Shown one piece after another: positions 31,110 through 43,125 of a stretch of 64,000 bases of DNA; the stretch's first letter is position 1, and every line of letters begins with the position of its first letter. The notes beneath the pieces were generated by a model. That model had not been told where the DNA came from. It did not search any database and saw nothing but the letters and a program-made list of their open reading frames with translations. Source of the stretch: Meghimatium bilineatum (taxonomy: Eukaryota; Mollusca; Gastropoda; Stylommatophora; Philomycidae); assembly GCA_034231615.1 (NCBI GenBank), contig CM067306.1, positions 43,076,761-43,140,760 on the forward strand, given 5' to 3'. A program made the translations under genes and the position numbers.

Positions 31110-31300
31110 TAGTGAATTTAGAAACTGAAAACATGAACAAAGGTAGTGAATTAATTACATGAACAAAGGTAGTGAATTAATTACATGAACAAAGGTAGTG
31201 AATTAATTACATGAACAAAGGTAGTGAATTAACTACATGAACAAAAGTAATGAATTAAGTACAAGAACAAAAGTAGTGAATTATGTACATGACACAAAAA
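31110..31300. repeat. 26-bp minisatellite
   Basis: Seven or so copies of AACAAAGGTAGTGAATTAAT plus TACATG; flanking text carries decayed copies. Confidence 0.92.
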
Positions 31301-31558
31301 GAAAGGTAGTGAAATTGGTATCCGAAAAGATTAACAAAAGTAGTGAATTCAGTACATAATGGAAAAATGAATAAATGTAATGAATTAATTAAGCTAAAGA
31401 AAACGTGAAAAAAAATAATGACTAAGTAAAATCAAATATGCAGAAGAATCATGAATTACGAAACATGACAAAAGGTAAGAAAAAGATCAGATCACAAATA
31501 GCTATTCTTTGAAGTGTGGAGCTGAGGGCCTTAGCATACAAAGCAACAGATGTATTAC

Positions 31559-31762
31559 CTATTAGCAATTGCTGAACCATTCCATAGAATTTCTTCTGAA
31601 CATCTGGAGTTATAGATGAAGGAACATGCATCAAAGTCAGCAACTTAAGGTCTGTCATACTTTCCTCATTTATATAAGGGTTTTTGAATTCACTGTTGCT
31701 GCCTTCCAGGTAAGCTTTTTGAGAGGATAATGCTTCCAAGCATGCATAAGTTTGAGTCTTGG
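31559..31762 (-). CDS. Exon of unrecognised protein
   Basis: Minus-strand acceptor TTTGTTTCAG, 204 bases, donor GTAATA. It reads KTQTYACLEALSSQKAYLEG, SNSEFKNPYINEESMTDLK, LLTLMHVPSSITPDVQKKFY, GMVQQLLI. The minus-strand open frame continues into both introns (170 codons), but the splice borders and matched phases argue for the exon limits given here. Confidence 0.75.
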
Positions 31763-32149
31763 CTGAAACAAAAGTGAAATTTGAGGTAAAATTTGAAGTT
31801 TTATATGCTTTAATCCTGAAGAGAATACTAGCAATAAAGCAAGTGTATCCCTTTGTGTAATGTGGAGGTCTCCCAAGAGCTATATTCATACACAGAAGGT
31901 CAACTCTATCAGTTTTCATGAGAAACCTTCTACTCAGATGACTCAAACTCTCAATTTTCATAAGATCTTCTACACAGAGGCTTCCTACTCAGATACTCAG
32001 GGTATAACAAAGATTGTCTGGTCCTGCGGTGCATCTGTGACAGTCTAGGTAACAGGTACAATTTCTGCCAGACAATTATGCAAATACCATGCAATTTATG
32101 CTGCAAACAATTGAGCAAATACCATTCAGTTTTTAGGAGGTATAGTTTT

Positions 32150-32350
32150 CTTCTTTGTTCGTTTTCAAAGCAGTTTAGCAGGATGTAGTCTGGAGAACAG
32201 AATGCAATGTGTCATGATTTATAGCTTAGCTGCAATATCTGTGCCTTTTGACTTGACACATTCAACTTCAGCATGGATTCTGGGTCAGTTTGACCCTATA
32301 TGGGATGGTAGAGCCAACTCTATGATATGCATAGAAAGTAAATAATGTTG
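32150..32350 (-). repeat. SINE-like family A copy
   Basis: On the plus strand it reads TTTAGCAGGATGTAGTCTGG, AGAACAGAATGCAATGTGTC, AGCTGCAATATCTGTGCCTT, TTGACCCTATATGGGATGG. This is the reverse complement of the pattern at 50200-50400. Confidence 0.8.
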
Positions 32351-33474
32351 CTATTATTTTGCTCCCTTTTCCTGCCTTGACAACACATGGACAAATTTGG
32401 GGATAAATACTCAGAGTTATTCTATAACAGAGGTTGTCTGGCTTTACGGTAGAGGGGTACAGCCCATAAGTAATGGTAATGGTACCTGGTTAAATTTTTG
32501 CAGTAGACAGTTGTAAATCAAGAAAGTTCACAACGACTATTACATGCCCAACCAAATCAAACATCACTTTTATTGCAGCTAAAATTGATTCTTGATAAAG
32601 TGCAAGTTTTATCCAATGTGAGTATAGTATATTTCTCAAGTTCTATATAAGTGATTCATCCATGTAACAACAGGGGCCTGGACTTCTAATTTAGAATACA
32701 AAGAATAGGACCACTGTCTTCTTTCCAGGCATGTCATACGATGGTATTAAGAAAAGTTGCGGGAAAGTCTGACCTGTCATCTGTGAAAAAATTAGTATTG
32801 TTACGGCATGTTTGTCTCAATTTCTCACTTTTGTCTTCATCAAATTACTCCCATGAATGACAAAAATATTTAGGACATTGAATCCTTGTCCTTTTTTGGC
32901 AAACTTGGAATGCTAGATGTGCCATAACTGCAGATGGGTCAAAAGAACTGACAAGAATTATTTAACTAGTTGGCCCAGAATTACATGCTGCACTCTTTGT
33001 AGGATGTGATCCTGGGATACTACTACATTGGAATACTTTCCTTTGGTGACAAAACATGCATCAATAAATCCCATATACACAACAATGCCTTTGAGGCAAC
33101 TGACCTTACATGATTTCAGGTTTCACCTCTGTTACTGAACAGGAGTAACAGCTATTATCAGAAAGGATATGGTATGTCAAGAGCAACCTTCTCCTAGTTA
33201 AAGGGATTACTTCACTATCATCACCATGATTATCATCATATAACTGATTTATAAGAGATGTTTGTAGCACATATTAAAATGCCTAAATCCTCATTTTTAT
33301 TCCGGCATTTAGTGTCTAGTACTCACAACCATGTAAAAATGTGTTATTTTTGCATGCCACTAAGGGAAGTTTTAGGGAAGAGGTGTACAATCACTGGGAA
33401 AAATTCTGCTCACTGAAACTCTTCCAGGTGAATATCTATAGATTACATTATTAAATTATGCAGTAATATCACTC
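32351..33474. other. Intron sequence, nothing recognised
   Basis: No exon, array or transposon end was seen in this 1.1 kb between the family A copy and the LINE scrap at 33475. Confidence 0.45.
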
Positions 33475-33640
33475 TCTATATGACATGTCCTTAACAGAAT
33501 GTTGTCCTCACTGCCACTAAGTAAGCCTCTCGGTTCTGCGCAAGATACCCAATCTCTTCTAGTTATGTTCAGTCTACGATATGTGTCCATCATAGTTTTG
33601 GTTTGCCTCTTGTTCTGTTTCCTGAAACAAAATCAAGTAA
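33475..33640 (-). pseudogene. LINE C-terminal scrap
   Basis: Minus-strand reading KQNKRQTKTMMDTYRRLNIT, RRDWVSCAEPRGLLSGSEDN matches the end of the minus-strand LINE at 6120-6290 (CCTCTCGGTTCTG, CATCATAGT.TTGG.TTGCCTCTT on the plus strand). Confidence 0.7.
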
Positions 33641-33715
33641 TACCTACATGCAAAAAATACAAATAGTTATTGTTTTTTTCTCCATACTATAAACACATTT
33701 ATTCTTTTCACTGAC

Positions 33716-33829
33716 CTTCAGCACAGAGACTAGGATTAGACTCTAGACTCCACAACAACCTCTCCTGTGCTTGTAATGCATCTGTTGCATGATGAACTGG
33801 ATCTTGGTTGGACATTTTTAGAAACTGAT
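33716..33829 (-). CDS. Exon of unrecognised protein
   Basis: Minus-strand acceptor CAACTGTAG, 114 bases, donor GTCAGT. It reads QFLKMSNQDPVHHATDALQA, QERLLWSLESNPSLCAE, with a charged helical look. One trailing G joins CC of exon 31559-31762 to give Ala. No upstream exon was identified. Confidence 0.68.
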
Positions 33830-34669
33830 CTACAGTTGAATTAGAACAAGTTAATATAAATCATACAAAAAGGTTATGACAGCACTGCATATAAAAGAAA
33901 AAAAAACTATTAAAAGAAATACAAATAAAACAAATAGAACATAGACATATTAAAAGACTTTATTGAAGACAAGATTAAGTGATATTGAGTGAGATCAGCA
34001 TTGGGACTATTTCAGAAAAGGACATGGTATCACAGGGACACAGTCATCTATATATATATATACTTTAGAATATATATACTTAAGAATAGATACTCTTTTA
34101 ATATATATATAATTTTTTGAAGCTACTTCGCATATATATTTGCTTTCAATAGTAAACAAAGAAAACTAACATGATTTGGATATATATGCAGACATCATTC
34201 CTTGCTAAAAACAATACTGCAGGGAAATATCGAAGGGGGAAGAAGCAGCAAAAGGTAAATAAAATCATGAACAGAAAACATCAAGGAATGCACAGGACAA
34301 GATTTTTTCTCACTCATCCGCATTATTTAAATCGCAGGAGGACTTTGTGAGCTGAAGCATCCAATATCGTACTCCTACGACCCTGACAGGTCTATAGTTA
34401 GATATATGAAGTAGTTTCCAAAAATTCTTGAAATTAGTGGATTATAAAAAAAAAGTAACAATAGAATTATCTACACTACATTTCCTTCAAAGTACCCGTA
34501 CTTATATATTTGGCAACCATACACTTTTGCCAACATGTATATAGGTGTTGGAAGCATTCATGAAACCCATTCTTTGACACTTCTCTCAGTTGTCTTGTCG
34601 CATTGGTATTAACATCATCGGCATCCTTGAATCGATCACTGTGCATACACACACATATATATATATATA
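33830..34669. other. AT-rich sequence, nothing recognised
   Basis: Contains TA-rich runs near 34050-34130. A decayed TE exists just to the right (about 34780-34920, minus-strand reading FILEKGVVSMNYIFQLDMGK), but I cannot name it. Confidence 0.4.
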
Positions 34670-34674
34670 ATGTA

Positions 34675-34765
34675 ATTGCTAAAGCTTTATATGAAGAGTT
34701 ATCTTCGTCCCCAATGGCAGGTTGCTGACATGTGACACACCTAGGTCTTTACAGAAAAGAGTCAG
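34675..34765 (-). repeat. SINE-like family D fragment
   Basis: AAGAGTTATCTTCGTCCCCA and ATGGCAGGTTGCTGACATGT are the reverse complement of the family D start at 44060. Confidence 0.65.
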
Positions 34766-35139
34766 TTGTCAAGAAGCATGGGCACAATGTCCCATCTTGG
34801 AACCATTTTTCCCATGTCTAACTGGAAAATGTAGTTCATGCTTACAACACCTTTCTCCAGAATAAACTTGAATGTTGATTTCATGCAGTGTCATTTATTC
34901 AACTTTTCCATGCTTTTCATTGGCTGGTGACACAAAGTACATACATAACAATAAATAATTAGTTGCATCAGTCAAGATTAGTGATGCTACATAAATAAGA
35001 TCATCCCAAATGACTATTCTGGAGAAGGACTTGGTAAATATTGTACAGTATGTGAAATTCTGGCTACTTTTGTAACAACAGCCTCTTTCTGTGATGTTTT
35101 ACAAACCTGTGTCATGTTTTTTTAATATATCCAAATGTC

Positions 35140-35340
35140 TGTGACAGGACTCAGTTCTCAAACTCCTACAAGTTAGCAAGGTGTAGTCCGGAGAACGAAT
35201 TACGTTGAATCATGATATATTATACAGTTTTGTTGCGACATCTGTGCTTGCCTGACACATTCAATTTTATTTAGTATGGCTTCTGAGTCACTTTGATCCT
35301 ATAGTATTATGGGACAGCTGACTCCACCCCATAACTTGGC
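35140..35340 (-). repeat. SINE-like family A copy
   Basis: TTCTCAAACTCCTACAAGTT, AGCAAGGTGTAGTCCGGAGA, TGTTGCGACATCTGTGC, GGGACAGCTGACTCCA: reverse complement of 50200-50400. Confidence 0.8.
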
Positions 35341-35574
35341 AATACATGGGCTTAAGGTAGGTACTTGGACATCCGAGATTCGCATGTACAGATAATTTTG
35401 CTTAGGTTATAAATTTCTTGTGACTAAAGTTTACATTTAGTGATGTCGCCGTTTTTCATGTCTGCAACTAGATTTATTATGTTCTTTAACCATTTTTCTT
35501 TTTATATAGGTAACTTGTAAGGATGCCGCACGATGCTGAAACAGCAACAATTTTTTAAAAACATCAGCATTTGT

Positions 35575-36265
35575 TTTATTTATGCAAATTGGCCATCATA
35601 TTGAATATTAATTAGTTGTACATGACTCTGAGAATCACAGCAGTGTGATCTATAGATGAGTCTTGTCTTTGTGAATACAAAAATATATAGTTTCTGTGGT
35701 ATTTTATTATGTTTAATAAATATTTAATTTATTTTCATTATAATTATGCAAATTAGCAGCCATTTTGAATATCAATTAGTTCTGTTTTCCATCTGAAAAT
35801 TGCAGAAATTTGATCAACATAATCATCTTTGTCTTCACGAACATAAAAATGTAGTTTGTGTGTTGTATTATTTAAAATAACTAAGATAATTGATGCGCGC
35901 AGCACACTGAGTGGGAGGTGGATGACCAGTTCATTGCGCGCAAATCGCTAGATTTTCATTTTGAGTTACGACTTTTTAAGTTTTCGAGATAGTGCAATAG
36001 CATATGCAATTTTAAAGTTGGTATGTTGTCACGTGCTTTGGCCACGGATTCTTGTATTGAACCCAAATATATATATTTACTCTGGTATTTAATTATATTC
36101 AAGAGTTTGATAGTTTATTTTCATCATGCTAATTTTCTGCCATTATTAAGATTAATTAGTTCTGAGTGCACCTAAAAATTATAGAAATAGTATCAACCGA
36201 TGTGTCTTGTCTTCACGAACAAAAAAATGTATAGTTTGTGGCTTGTATTATTAAAAATATAAAGA
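35575..36265 (+). repeat. Long diverged repeat, about 165-bp unit, three copies
   Basis: Copies begin near 35575, 35742 and 36115. Shared words: TTATGCAAATTGGCCATCAT, ATTAATTAGTT, TTTGTCTTCACGAACATAAA, AATGTAGTTTGTG. About 220 bases lie between the second and third copies. Confidence 0.75.
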
Positions 36266-36334
36266 AAAGTTAGAAACTATCAGCTTGGCTACATTTTGTG
36301 GTCACAAGTTTTATTTATATTTTCCTATGTTTCA

Positions 36335-36495
36335 TGTTACAGGCAAAAGAGCAAGGGGTAGACCAAAAGAAACACTTAGAGAAAGTAAAACAACCAATAT
36401 TCATACTATTCAAGAACTGCACAGAATAGCGTTGAATAGACAGAATTGGAGAGATCTGACCTCTGACCTCATTCAAAAGGAAAATGAATGAATTA
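36335..36495 (+). pseudogene. LINE C-terminal scrap
   Basis: Reads TGKRARGRPKETLRESKTTN, IHTIQELHRIALNRQNWRD, LTSDLIQKENE then stop. The RARGRPK... tail followed by A..R..W is the usual end of LINE ORF2 proteins. AATGAATGAATTAATG follows the stop. Confidence 0.7.
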
Positions 36496-37239
36496 ATGTT
36501 TCAGTTTCATTCATGTTGTAAATTATTTTCATTTTGATGTCAAATTCATTATTTAAAAAATCATAACTTTTTTCAAGATCGACCCACAGATTTGGTTGAG
36601 GTATCGTTGAATTGCATTTTTAAGGACTATCTAAATATATTATTTGTAATTATGTAATACAATTTGAATTTTCTCAAAGTAACTACTACAAAAAACTGTC
36701 AACATAGATTTTTAGATTTCATTTTCATGTCTCTCGTTTCATTGCAATTTGAATTTGCTTTAGATCTTCAGTGTCGAATTAAATATGGTCGAACGAATCA
36801 TGATTTAAATATGGAAACCATTGAATCTGTTTCAGTAACACAGATATTTAATTTCTACGATATTAATGTATAAAAAGAACTGATCAACTAGTTCTTGATT
36901 CAATAAAATAATAAAAACAAACCTCCATTATTTAAACCGGAAGCGGAAGTGGAAATATACATTTATTCACCAAGCTCGCAAATCAGGGGATGTAATAAGT
37001 GTGAGGTGGATTAACATGCACACATATATTAATAATTCATCAAAACAAAAATGTTGTGATATAAACATGTAGTAATATCATTTAAATGAACAACTGTAAT
37101 TTAATTTTATGTAACTGTTTCCTGTCCTACTATTTATAAAAACGTTTTTTTTGAAAGAAATGTGCGCGACATTCTTCCCTCACTGTATATACGAATGACA
37201 AATATTTATTAATGTCTATATGAGAACGAGTTCCCCGCG
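36496..37239. other. AT-rich sequence, nothing recognised
   Basis: Includes one short frame (36664-36873) without any recognisable domain. Confidence 0.45.
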
Positions 37240-37565
37240 GAACTTTTACAAATTGAATTTGAGCTTATATGGAAATTAGTCTAACCGTTTCGTGTCTTAG
37301 ACCCAACGGGGGCAAGGTCCAGCCAGTGTCGAGCCGGCTCGCTCGTCACAGTACAGATTGGGATCAAGGCTGTTTCCTCTCCAAATGAGGGGGCGAAGTC
37401 ACCGGGATGAAGTTTTCGGTCGTACGGAATGTGAACAGAATAAATGTGCTTAACTGGGAGATGGCAATCCCAGTGTCCGAGTGCTTTCCGATCTGCGGCG
37501 CCTGTAATGTCGTACCGCCTGGCAAGAAGGACTACGGGGGCATTTGAGAGCTGCGTAGCTTCACT
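37240..37565. other. GC-rich island of unknown nature
   Basis: Markedly richer in G+C and CpG than its surroundings (GTCGAGCCGGCTCGCTCGTC, GCGGCGCCTGTAATGTCGTA). The minus strand reads GDFAPSFGEETALIPICTVT, SEPARHWLDLAPVGSKTRNG and a stop. It may be the end of a decayed element or a promoter island for a minus-strand gene; neither is shown. Confidence 0.35.
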
Positions 37566-38024
37566 CGACTTTTTTGTTATTTTTTTAAACTACTAAAATG
37601 TTAGTATCATTTGCACGGTTACACTTAAACGTATTTTAATGTTAAATTATGTATTTGGTTTATTGGAAAGAATATATTTTTTTTAAAGAGAAAAAAAAGT
37701 ATTTTGATATTTAGTGATAATGTACAGTTTTTAATGACTTAAGTTCTTAATTATCATCACATTAAAATCTCATTATTGCAAGAAAACGAATTTTTATTTC
37801 TGAGGAGAAAATCAGAATTGCGGTTTATGAAATGGTTGAGAGAACATTTACTTTCAACAACAATAACGCAAAATAACAATTTAAAAACATATATTGTGTT
37901 GGTTCAGTTTTTTTAAAGTAATCTCAAATCCATTTGAATTTTATAGGCACAATATTCCCGTAGGTTGCCATTACTTTCGGGAAGGAACACCCGTTAATCG
38001 AGCACCGTAATGACAACACATTCG

Positions 38025-39140
38025 TTCTAGTTGGCCATTTTTACGGAAGCTAAATGTGACTGCGTCCAAAACCAGAAACTATGGGAGATAATGAACAGCA
38101 TTGGTTTCCCTAGACATCTAATTCATCTAATAGAGGAACTATACCATGAGCAAAACGCTGCAGTGAAGTTAGAGGGTGATCTCTCAGAGTGGTTTGATGT
38201 ACAGAGTGGAGTAATGCAGGGGTGCACACTCTCCCCATACCTGTTCAAAATCTACACAGAAAGTATAATGAGAAATGAGAGGACATACATAACGCTGACT
38301 ACCAAGCTTTAAACAGCGGTGGTTTTGAAATCCCTGAAGTACGCTATACAGAAGACACAATGATTCTTTCAAATGATATATAGGGAATGGAACAACTAAT
38401 CAAGAACACAAAGAATTACACCGAATCACAAAACTTGTATTTAAACACGCAAAAAAAAACAACAACAACAACAAAAACTATGTCATCAGATATAACAACA
38501 CTACAACCAAAACTCAGAATAGACAATACCGAGATAGAATGTGTGAATAAATTTGAATACTTAGGAGCAAACATCAACAATGCAGGAGATTGCATGGCAG
38601 AAATAAGGAAGATATTGGCAATGGCATATTGTAAAATAACACTGTTGAAAACATGGAAAAACAACAAAATAGAAGCGAAACTGCTAATGATACGAACTTT
38701 TATTTTTCCGATTGCAATATACAGCTGTGAAACATGGTCTCAAATAAAACAGCGACAAAGAATATCAACGCCTTTGAGAAGAAATGCTACAGAATGATAC
38801 TTAGAATATCATGGAAGGAAAAAATCAGAAACTCAGATGTTATAAACACATTGAAGATTCCAGAGTGTTGGTTACTAAACACAATAACAAAAAAACAAAA
38901 AAAATACGCCTGTTTGGTCATATAAAGAGACATAACTGCTTAAAAAGACAAATAATAGAGGGAAGAGTGCCATGGAAGAGGAGAAAGGGCAGACCAAGAA
39001 GACCTTGGACTGACGACATTAAAGATAATATGAATACATCACTAGAAAATGCAAGCCGCATCGCCCAAGAGAGAGAGATGGGTTCAGAGAGTTATTAGGA
39101 AGACAATCGTTCTGGAAGGAACACGTCACATGGCAATAAA
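38025..39140 (+). pseudogene. RTE-like LINE reverse transcriptase, 5' truncated
   Basis: Frames in order: NQKLWEIMNSIGFPRHLIHL, SGVMQGCTLSPYLFKIYTES (palm motif), FEYLGANINNAGDCMAEIRK, FPIAIYSCETWSQIKQRQR, NAFEKKCYRMILRISWKEK, IPECWLLNTITKK, GHIKRHNCLKRQIIEGRVPW, GRPRRPWTDDIKDNMNTSLE. The YADD region is damaged (YTEDTMILS) and at least five shifts occur. Element ends near AAGGAACACGTCACATGGC. Best reference copy in the window for this subfamily. Confidence 0.9.
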
Positions 39141-41104
39141 CTCAAATTATTTTGACTTGATAATTTTGATAAACATATTTCTCACTAAAATATCAAGGTT
39201 TTAGAAGGAATCGTATAGAAGGTTTTTTTTGGGTTTAATTCATTCTCATATAGTCTTAGGACGTACCCATGTAGTTTCTTCTATGTGTTTTTGTTTTATA
39301 CACTTTTGATGTTATTTGATGCACTCTTGGTGTGGTTTATCTCTTAGCTCACTATTTGAGATAAAATCGCTCCATTTTATGTTCCAGTCTGTTATAACCA
39401 TAGCGGTATATTATACAAATAGCTGTAGTCAAACAAACATAGATTTTTCTTACATAAGGAATTTGAATATTTCATATAAAATTGACGGTTAGTATAAAAC
39501 AATCACAATGGTGCTGTTGCCGATATTGACTCGTAGTCGAATCCTAAACTTAATTGTTACACATTTATTGATATAAGGTCTACCAGCTGTCAACACGCGA
39601 AAGTTTGCAATCTGAATAATGCATAGTGTAGCTGTAGTGATAAATAACTAATCTGAAGTACATCCTATAGGCCTTTGCATAATCCAATGATTGTTTTTAT
39701 TTGCTCTTCTGGGGGTTAACACATCCAATCGTGTATGCCTTAATTAAAACAGCGCTGCATTTATCTGGATGTATCTAAGATTATCGTATTTCGTGTGCTT
39801 GTCACAAATGTATAATACACATTACTTCGGTATCATCGGAAGCTCATAGTGTTAACAGAAATCTAGACTATGGATTCTCAAATGAAATCTAGCGGGGCCG
39901 CTTGGTAAGGGGACACGATTATAGACACAGGTTGTTAGACATCCAGCCGTACATAGTGCTTTTGCCTGGACATCTCAATCTGTAGGTCAGACCATCAAAG
40001 GGAAATGAGGCGTATTTGTGGAGAACATGACAGTGACCAATGTCTTGTACTGGTGAAACTCGGAACAGGGTAATGAAGTTTTACTAATCAACTGTAACAT
40101 ACATAACACATAAATCGACGTTTCGACCAAAAGATTTCAGATGAGCTATTTCAGTTATTAAATATTATCCATAAACTGGATTACACAGAACGCAATTCTT
40201 GTTCACATCATTAGTAATTCGATGAGTATGATAAGAAAAATACACATGAGAACATTGCATTCGAGAACAGTGGTTTGAGACACTCTAGAGGTCGAAGTGT
40301 GAATATGTCACACTCCTTTTCATGCCCGGTCATGTGGGCTTCAAAGCAACGAGAGAGCGGATAGGCTGACTTGGATTGCTATAAAAGCAATAAACTATCG
40401 TACCTCATACGCGTAAATTCTCCGAATATCAGACTTTATGTGTAGTGGTTAAGCAAGACCGGTGTACTTTTTTGAGACAGTCTCAGCATGATATCACCTA
40501 CTTTATGACTGCCTAACGGACTGTCATCGAGCGTGGAACTAGAACACGCATGAGGCAATCCACTGGTGCTGTGTTCACACGACACGTTAGGCCTACTGTA
40601 GCTACATAGCGAGCCATTCAATGTGTTGTTGATACTGAAGTAAATTAGCTCGTCACATAAACTTCAAAATTATTATATGAAATCCCTATTTTATAATATA
40701 TGTGTGTAGGTCTATATTGGTGATGGCCAATACTTTAGCAATGACCGGTCTCCGGTGTCTAAGACCTGTGTACAGAAAATGTAAACATGATCTAAAAGGT
40801 CTACATTTCGATTATTTCTGCGAATTTCGTTGGTCGATCTTAGCTATTATTGGCACACGGCTCCAAGTATATAAATAGTGGCCAACAAACCCATGACAAT
40901 AATAAAAAACGTAACCAATGAAGTTTTAATTAATTATGGACAGGGGTCTTCTTTTAACCAACTGCCTCGCTTGAGACTAACTTCACTTAGCGCAAACTCT
41001 TAAAATTCAGTCTCGCCGAGATGTTGTCGAAAGGTAGCCTATATTCGCGGATGTTTATCGTCGCTCACTGAAACAGAGACATTGATTATAACATTTAATC
41101 AACC
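39141..41104. other. Two kilobases without recognised features
   Basis: AT-rich, unique-looking, with isolated CpG-containing stretches around 40260-40620. A frame at 40436-40621 (minus) shows no domain. No array or element end seen. Confidence 0.45.
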
Positions 41105-41475
41105 AATCAAGTGCCATGCCGAGTTGCGTAGGCGATCTTGCTTCTCCACAGCTCACCGTCTCTTGTGTTGTTTAATAAGTTCAGTTGGTGACTTCTTTTT
41201 GTGACACAGTGACAGCACATCCAGAAATTTCTCTCTTTGTCTTCCTCTGTCCCTTCTCCCGTCACATTTCCGGTGGTTACTAAATGTTCAAGTTTTGCTT
41301 TTCTCATTACATGCCCTTGATCTTGATTGCCTGTTTATAATTTTCGCTATAATTTGTAGTTTTACTTCAGCATTTTTGAGAACTTCTACATTAGTTTTCT
41401 TGGATGTCCATAGAATTTTCATCATGTTCCTAAGAAACCACATCTCAGTTGCCTCCATCTTATCTTGGGCCACTT
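41105..41475 (-). pseudogene. RTE-like LINE C-terminal end (RHGT subfamily)
   Basis: Minus-strand frames MEATEMWFLRNMMKILWTSK, KTNVEVLKNAEVK, then KAKLEHLVTTGNVTGEGTEE, RDGELWRSKIAYATRHGT and stop. Same subfamily as 42690-43125 and 53000-53370. Confidence 0.85.
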
Positions 41476-41670
41476 TTGTTTATGATTATGGCATTAGTCT
41501 GCTTATACAGCCGCAAACAAGAGGATATATTAGAAAGATCTCAAAATGAGGCTATGAGGGTAGTGATGCACTAAAGATATCCCCATGACAGTGACAAGAT
41601 TTTTGTTAGATTTTCGAACACTAAGGTACGACATCGAGTGGCGCAGGTAATAGTTACTTCAACCTATCTG
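41475..41670 (+). pseudogene. I-clade LINE fragment
   Basis: Reads FVYDYGISLLIQPQT, then LERSQNEAMRVVMH and NTKVRHRVAQVIVTS. The minus-strand element at 59100-59360 has VIDYGFGLLTLSQTQ, LEKVQNEAMRVVLGCT, SIRVRHQVAQIMS in the same order. Confidence 0.8.
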
Positions 41671-42317
41671 ACAATGACCATAACCCATTATATCTGAATT
41701 CTTGACAACCACTGACAAAAAACTGGGGGAAGGGGGGGTGGGTGGTGGTAAAAATTGGCAAAAACATGATGACGCTGTTATTGGCTATCAACATTCAAAT
41801 AAAATTAGACCTCGGTCGGAACAATTTAAAAAACAAAAACAAAAAAAAAACATGAAGAATTGACTTCATTGTACCGAGGTTCCCCTATAATACTCCGTCC
41901 TTCTTAACAAAACGGCACGCTGCATGTCGAGAGTACCACTCATATCTGATGACTGCGAAGTTCCAAGAGATACTCCCAAATGTAAAAAAAAAATCAATTT
42001 GGAAAAAATACGTCAGTCGCCGGATTCAAACACTCGATCATTTGAGCACAAACAGAACGATTTAAAGTGCTAATAGAGTGTAAACACATCTTTACCAATA
42101 CAAAAGTAAATATTAAATAGTATGTAGAAGGAATAACAAACAGTTAACTTATAACTAACATACAAGATATAGGAAAATATACAGGAAAAAACAAAGGCAG
42201 AGAAAGATGTAAGCATAAGAAATGAGGGAGAGATCCTTAACATTGCAACGAAACTTACAGAAAAAAGGTAACAGTTATTAGTGACACAAAATTTTCGTTG
42301 CAATGTAGATCACTCAC

Positions 42318-42345
42318 ATCAATCAATCAATCAATCAATCAATAA
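42318..42345. repeat. AATC microsatellite
   Basis: Seven tandem ATCA/AATC units. Confidence 0.95.
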
Positions 42346-42429
42346 ACCCGTAACCCTTCAGGGTCGTAGGGGTACCACATTGGATGTCTCAGCACACAGA
42401 GTCCTCCAGCGAATTCTATCCTTTATTCT

Positions 42430-42685
42430 CTGTGTGTGATTATCCATCACTGACATAAAATATTTTGGACACATTAAAAGACATGACACCTTATTGAAGA
42501 CCTTACTTGAGGATAAAGTCTAGGGCAAGCGAGCAAGTGGTAGGCAGATATACAAGTGAGAGATAAACATCATAATATGGACAAGTTAGTCTAGCAGAGT
42601 GCACCACCAAGGCAAGAGATAGGATATTGAAAGTCCGTTGCAGCCAACCTTCGTTGCGCAGACAGTACTTAATAATGATAATTGT
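42430..42685 (+). mobile_element. RTE-like LINE family F 3' end
   Basis: KYFGHIKRHDTLLKTLLE-type reading (TATTTTGGACACATTAAAAG, ACCTTACTTGAGGATAAAGT), CACCACCAAGGCAAGAG, TGCAGCCAACCTTCGTTGCG and AATAATGATAAT at the end. Confidence 0.82.
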
Positions 42686-42689
42686 TCTA

Positions 42690-43125
42690 TATCCCACGGT
42701 GCAGTGCTATAGTAACATATGGGTGCGAGTCTTGGACAATAAACAAACTGGAAAGTGGGAAATTAGAGGCAACAGAGATGTGGTTCTACAGAAGAATACT
42801 GAGAATACCATGGACTGCCAGAAAAACTAATATAGAGGTGTTGAAAGAGTCAAATGCGAAAGGACGATCTTAATCAACAATATAAGAAAAAGGCAATCTT
42901 CTTTTTTTGGCCACTTCATGAGACAGGCAGGTTTAGAGAACATAGTCACAACAGACAAAATTGAATGCAACAGAGACAGATGGCGACAACGTGAGAGAAT
43001 ATTAGATAGTTTAACAACCTGGCACGGCAAGGAAACAACGACGTATATACATAATACTGTGGACAGAGAGCTGTGGAGAGCCATGACCGCCTACGCCAGC
43101 CGGCATGGCACCTGATGATGATGAT
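42690..43125 (+). pseudogene. RTE-like LINE C-terminal end (RHGT subfamily)
   Basis: Frames read VTYGCESWTINKLESGKLEA, TEMWFYRRILRIPWTARKTN, IEVLKES, then FFGHFMRQAGLENIVTTDKI, RDRWRQRERILDSLTTWHGK, VDRELWRAMTAYASRHGT and stop, with CCTGATGATGATGATCC after it. One frameshift near 42870 separates the two halves. Best copy of this subfamily. Confidence 0.88.

Larger units (their letters stand above)
29340..33829 (-). other. Gene model A, partial: unrecognised protein
   Basis: Span of minus-strand exons 33716-33829, 31559-31762 and 29340-29521. Each join leaves one base before the intron and two after it, giving a continuous 166-residue reading (A and D at the junctions). No start or stop was found, and the family is not recognised. 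The product looks mostly helical. It could be the upstream part of the nucleotidyltransferase gene, but the splice phase at 29340 does not match exon 27804-27947. Confidence 0.65.
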
